From contig VFKO01000227.1 of the NCBI GenBank assembly GCA_009885515.1, positions 1 through 8,409 of the forward strand: a DNA stretch of 8,409 nucleotides, read 5' to 3'. Position 1 is the stretch's first letter; each line of letters starts with the position of its first letter. Below are positions 6,714 to 8,409 of the stretch, in pieces. Source of the stretch: Rhodobiaceae bacterium (lineage in GTDB: Bacteria; Pseudomonadota; Alphaproteobacteria; Micropepsales; Micropepsaceae). Below the pieces are notes generated by a model that saw only the letters and a list, made by a program, of their open reading frames with translations, ran no database searches and had not been told where the DNA came from. The position numbers and the translations under genes were made by a program.

Positions 6714-7292
6714 TTACTGAATAATCATTTCGCGGAACAAAACGCTCTTCACTTTTACGGGCTCCGCCGCCAGGGTCACGCGCCGCAGTAACTCTTCCTT
6801 AAGGCGGAACATGGCTGACGAACCGCTCAAATCCTCAAGCCGCAGTTCACGCAAATAGGTCTGAAGCTGATCGATGACACGCGGCATAATCAGTTCAAGA
6901 TTCGCTGTTGCCGTTTCATCGCCGTCCTCCAGCTCAAGCGAAACCGCGAGCTTCAAGAACACGGGCTTGTCGCCGCTTGAAGCCACATTGACCAGAATAT
7001 CCGGAACCTCAAAGAACACAGGATGCACTTCTGCGGCTCCCGCGTGCTCCTCGCCATGTGCGCCCGGCGCTCCACCTTCGGCCACAACCTCTTCGCCACC
7101 TGTGAACAAGAAGAAATAGACGCTTCCCACCACCAGCAGCAACGCCACGGGCGCGCCAACAAACATCAGCATTTTCTTGGTCAGCAAAAAGCCAAACCGC
7201 GATTTTGGCATTGCCGCCGCATCGCCGTCTTCGGCTTCGCCTTCTGGCTTGGCTTTTTCCTTGTCTTTGGCCGCGTCTTTATCGCTTGACAT
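6714..7292 (-). CDS. fliL: Flagellar basal-body-associated protein FliL
   Basis: 192 residues. FliL is an inner-membrane protein around the stators that supports torque and stator stability. Residues 1-30 are a highly charged cytoplasmic tail (MSSDKDAAKDKEKAKPEGEA). Residues about 40-63 are the membrane span (MLMFVGAPVALLLVVGSVYF). The periplasmic part (about 90-192) has the FliL pattern: VFFEVPDILVNVAS, then KLAVSLELED, and a C-terminal VKSVLFREMIIQ, where 'V..vlF.e.ivQ' is typical. It is the first gene of the minus-strand operon, 14 bp before fliM. The ribosome site is weak: GGTGGG (7299-7304) six bases before the start, or GGAG further off. There is no in-frame alternative start just upstream. 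CtrA-like half-sites lie in its upstream region. Length and order fit the family. Confidence 0.95.
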   Translation of the reverse strand: MSSDKDAAKDKEKAKPEGEAEDGDAAAMPKSRFGFLLTKKMLMFVGAPVALLLVVGSVYFFLFTGGEEVVAEGGAPGAHGEEHAGAAEVHPVFFEVPDILVNVASSGDKPVFLKLAVSLELEDGDETATANLELIMPRVIDQLQTYLRELRLEDLSGSSAMFRLKEELLRRVTLAAEPVKVKSVLFREMIIQ

Positions 7293-7321
7293 TTTTGACC
7301 CACCGCTCCGTGTACAGACGA

Positions 7322-7363
7322 ATTATCGTTTCTGACGCCTTAAAATGCACCTCGTCTGGTTAA
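7322..7363 (-). promoter_or_regulatory. Possible fliL promoter region with CtrA-like half-sites
   Basis: The minus strand holds TTAACCAG (7363-7356, close to the TTAACCAT type of CtrA half-site), a second TTAA (7343-7340) 16 bases further on, and a GATAAT -10-like hexamer (7327-7322) 30 bases before the start codon. A third TTAAC occurs on the plus strand at 7410-7414. The TTAA spacing is not the canonical N7, so CtrA control of fliL (known in Caulobacter) is only suggested. Confidence 0.35.
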
Positions 7364-7376
7364 ATTTCAGTTCTCC

Positions 7377-7397
7377 CCCGGCATTTTTTACCCGGCA
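7377..7397 (+). promoter_or_regulatory. CCCGGCA direct repeats, candidate sigma-54 activator site
   Basis: CCCGGCA occurs twice (7377-7383 and 7391-7397), start to start 14 bp apart, separated by ATTTTTTAC-like A/T sequence. The pair is about 65-85 bp upstream of the sigma-54 core and about 90-110 bp before the predicted transcript start, where a sigma-54 activator usually binds. In Caulobacter, FlbD binds ftr elements that are, as I remember them, CCCGGCA-like; this was not verified. It could equally serve as a repressor site for the divergent fliL promoter. Confidence 0.35.
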
Positions 7398-7458
7398 AAC
7401 AGCACCGCCTTAACGAAACACTACATAGGAAATATCAGCATTTCCGCGCGATAAGGCT

Positions 7459-7475
7459 TTGGCACATCCACTGCA
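7459..7475 (+). promoter_or_regulatory. Sigma-54 (-24/-12) promoter for flgF-flgG
   Basis: TTGGCACATCCACTGCA matches the sigma-54 consensus TTGGCACG-N4-TTGCA at 11 of 13 defined positions. The essential GG (7461-7462) and GC (7473-7474) have the required 10-base spacing. The predicted transcript start is near 7486, about 43 bases before flgF. Sigma-54 control of rod and hook genes is established in Caulobacter and several other bacteria; use here is inferred. Confidence 0.65.
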
Positions 7476-7486
7476 GTAGCAATCCC

Positions 7487-7510
7487 GACACCGGCGATCA
7501 TGCCGGAGTC
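7487..7510 (+). promoter_or_regulatory. Stem-loop in the flgF leader
   Basis: GAC-A-CCGGC (7487-7495) pairs with GCCGG-A-GTC (7502-7510): eight base pairs around one A-A mismatch, with a six-base loop (GATCAT). It begins one base after the start predicted from the sigma-54 element and ends three bases before the GGAG ribosome site (7514-7517). It could stabilise the 5' end, control translation, or be a palindromic protein site. Confidence 0.45.
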
Positions 7511-7528
7511 AGCGGAGTGGTGGCCGCA

Positions 7529-8257
7529 ATGGACAATTCCTTGCTCGTCGGTTTGACGGCGCAAATGACTTTGCGCCGGAATATGGAAATTATCTCGAAC
7601 AATCTCGCCAACGTTTCAACCTCAGGGTTCAAGCGCGAGACGCCTGCCTTTGAAGAATTGCTGGTCCCGGTCGAAGCCGCAGACGCCTCCCTGCGCGAGG
7701 TCTCATTCGTCCGCGATTGGGGTGTCGTGCGCGACATGTCCGCGGGCCCTATGCTACAAACAGGCTCACAGCTAGATGTCTCCGTGCAAGGTGAAGGCTT
7801 CCTGGTCGTCCGCACGGAGGCAGGCGAGCGCTTTACACGTGACGGTCATCTGAAACTAGATGCCCAGGGCCGCATAGTCACGGCGGATGGCCATCCCGTG
7901 TTGTCCGATGGTGGTGAAGTGACAGTTCCCCCCGGAGAAAGCGATCTCAGTATCGCGGCTGACGGCACAGTCTCGACCAAACTGGGAGCCATCGGAAAAT
8001 TCCGCGTTGTCACCGTGCCTTCGCACACTTTGCGCAAAGAAGGGTTTAATCTCTACACCTCGGATGCGCCGCCCTCGCCGGCCACCGATGCGCGCATCGT
8101 GCAGGGAGCAATTGAACGCTCCAACGTTGAGCCTGTTGTCGAGATGACCAAAATGATCGAGGTCATGCGCGCCTATCAGTCTTCGACCGAAATCCTGAAT
8201 GCAACCGACGACTTGATACGCAAAGCCATGCAACGGCTTGGCGAAGTCAAGGTCTGA
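7529..8257 (+). CDS. flgF: Flagellar proximal rod protein FlgF
   Basis: 242 residues. FlgF is an axial component of the rod, exported by the flagellar type III system without a cleaved signal. Residues 24-35 (NNLANVSTSGFK) are the conserved rod/hook N-terminal motif (NN.AN..T.GFK). The central part is the flagellar basal-body D1-like domain (e.g. VQGEGFLVVRTEAGERFTRDG, with the family's GxGFF/L..t..G..yTR.G pattern). The C-terminus has the helix EMTKMIEVMRAYQ (205-217), also conserved across the family. ATG at 7529 is chosen because MDNSLLVGL matches typical FlgF starts. GTG codons at 7517 and 7520 would add MVAA or VAA but sit on the GGAG ribosome site. GGAG to ATG is 11 bases, slightly long. 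It is 15 bp upstream of flgG, and flgF-flgG order is standard. A sigma-54 promoter and leader hairpin precede it. Confidence 0.95.
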   Translation: MDNSLLVGLTAQMTLRRNMEIISNNLANVSTSGFKRETPAFEELLVPVEAADASLREVSFVRDWGVVRDMSAGPMLQTGSQLDVSVQGEGFLVVRTEAGERFTRDGHLKLDAQGRIVTADGHPVLSDGGEVTVPPGESDLSIAADGTVSTKLGAIGKFRVVTVPSHTLRKEGFNLYTSDAPPSPATDARIVQGAIERSNVEPVVEMTKMIEVMRAYQSSTEILNATDDLIRKAMQRLGEVKV

Positions 8258-8272
8258 AAGGAGTAACCAGCC

Positions 8273-8409
8273 ATGAGATCGCTCACCATCGCATCATCGG
8301 GCATGTTGGCTCAACAGCTCAACGTTGATGTGATCTCCAACAACATTGCCAACATGAACACCACAGGCTTCAAGCGCCAGCGTGCCGAATTTCAGGACAT
8401 GCTTTATCA
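8273..8409 (+). CDS. flgG: Flagellar distal rod protein FlgG, N-terminal part, cut by window edge
   Basis: The first 45 codons of FlgG, the main subunit of the distal rod; the gene continues past the right edge. The opening MRSLTIASSGMLAQQLNVDV and the motif NNIANMNTTGFK (23-34), followed by RQRAEFQDMLY, are almost the family consensus; FlgF lacks the MLAQQ segment, which separates the two paralogues. AAGGAG (8258-8263) lies nine bases before the ATG and directly after the flgF stop, so the two genes form one operon. No anomaly is visible in the part present. Confidence 0.95.
   Translation, partial: MRSLTIASSGMLAQQLNVDVISNNIANMNTTGFKRQRAEFQDMLY

Noticed and set aside
7517..7531. A GTG start for flgF at 7517 or 7520
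   Set aside because: These codons overlap the likely ribosome site GGAG, and the family start matches the ATG at 7529.
1..8409. CRISPR arrays, tRNA or rRNA genes, insertion sequences
   Set aside because: No regularly spaced repeats, RNA-gene-like folds or transposase-like frames were seen.

Overview
The window is part of a flagellar gene cluster from an alphaproteobacterium. The evidence is the order fliL-fliM-DUF6468 gene-motE-TPR gene opposite flgF-flgG, a FliM carrying the GGRRG variant, a MotE-type MgtE_N-like protein, and regulatory motifs resembling CtrA and sigma-54 flagellar promoters. CtrA-like control points towards Caulobacterales, Rhodospirillales or a relative. The order cannot be fixed from this sequence alone.

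Layout. Positions 1-212 (minus) hold the N-terminal 70 codons of an exported serine-hydrolase-like protein that runs off the left edge. Positions 213-832 are a gene-free gap of about 620 bp. It contains an 85-bp imperfect stem-loop built partly from an 8-bp tandem repeat (316-410), and a pair of inverted alternating pyrimidine-purine tracts (681-774). Positions 833-7292 carry five minus-strand genes, transcribed fliL, fliM, DUF6468/PflI-like, motE, then a 1147-residue secreted beta-repeat/TPR protein. Positions 7293-7528 are the divergent control region. Positions 7529-8257 are flgF (plus), and flgG starts at 8273 and runs off the right edge.

How the genes fit together. FlgF and FlgG are proximal and distal rod proteins. 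FliM is the switch protein that binds FliG and phosphorylated CheY. FliL is the membrane protein that supports the stators. The DUF6468 protein is a single-span inner-membrane protein. MotE-type proteins assist motor assembly in the periplasm. The large last gene encodes a periplasmic or envelope protein of unknown function. The left operon is tightly packed, with a 4-bp ATGA overlap and gaps of 14, 11 and 64 bp. The 64-bp gap before the last gene carries a perfect CtrA-type box (TTAA-N7-TTAAC), so that gene probably has its own cell-cycle promoter. The right operon has a good sigma-54 -24/-12 element, upstream CCCGGCA direct repeats that may bind an activator, and a stem-loop starting almost exactly at the predicted transcript start.

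The most interesting targets are the large unknown protein with its private CtrA box, the flgF leader hairpin, and the two structured elements in the left gap. All regulatory calls come from reading motifs by eye.
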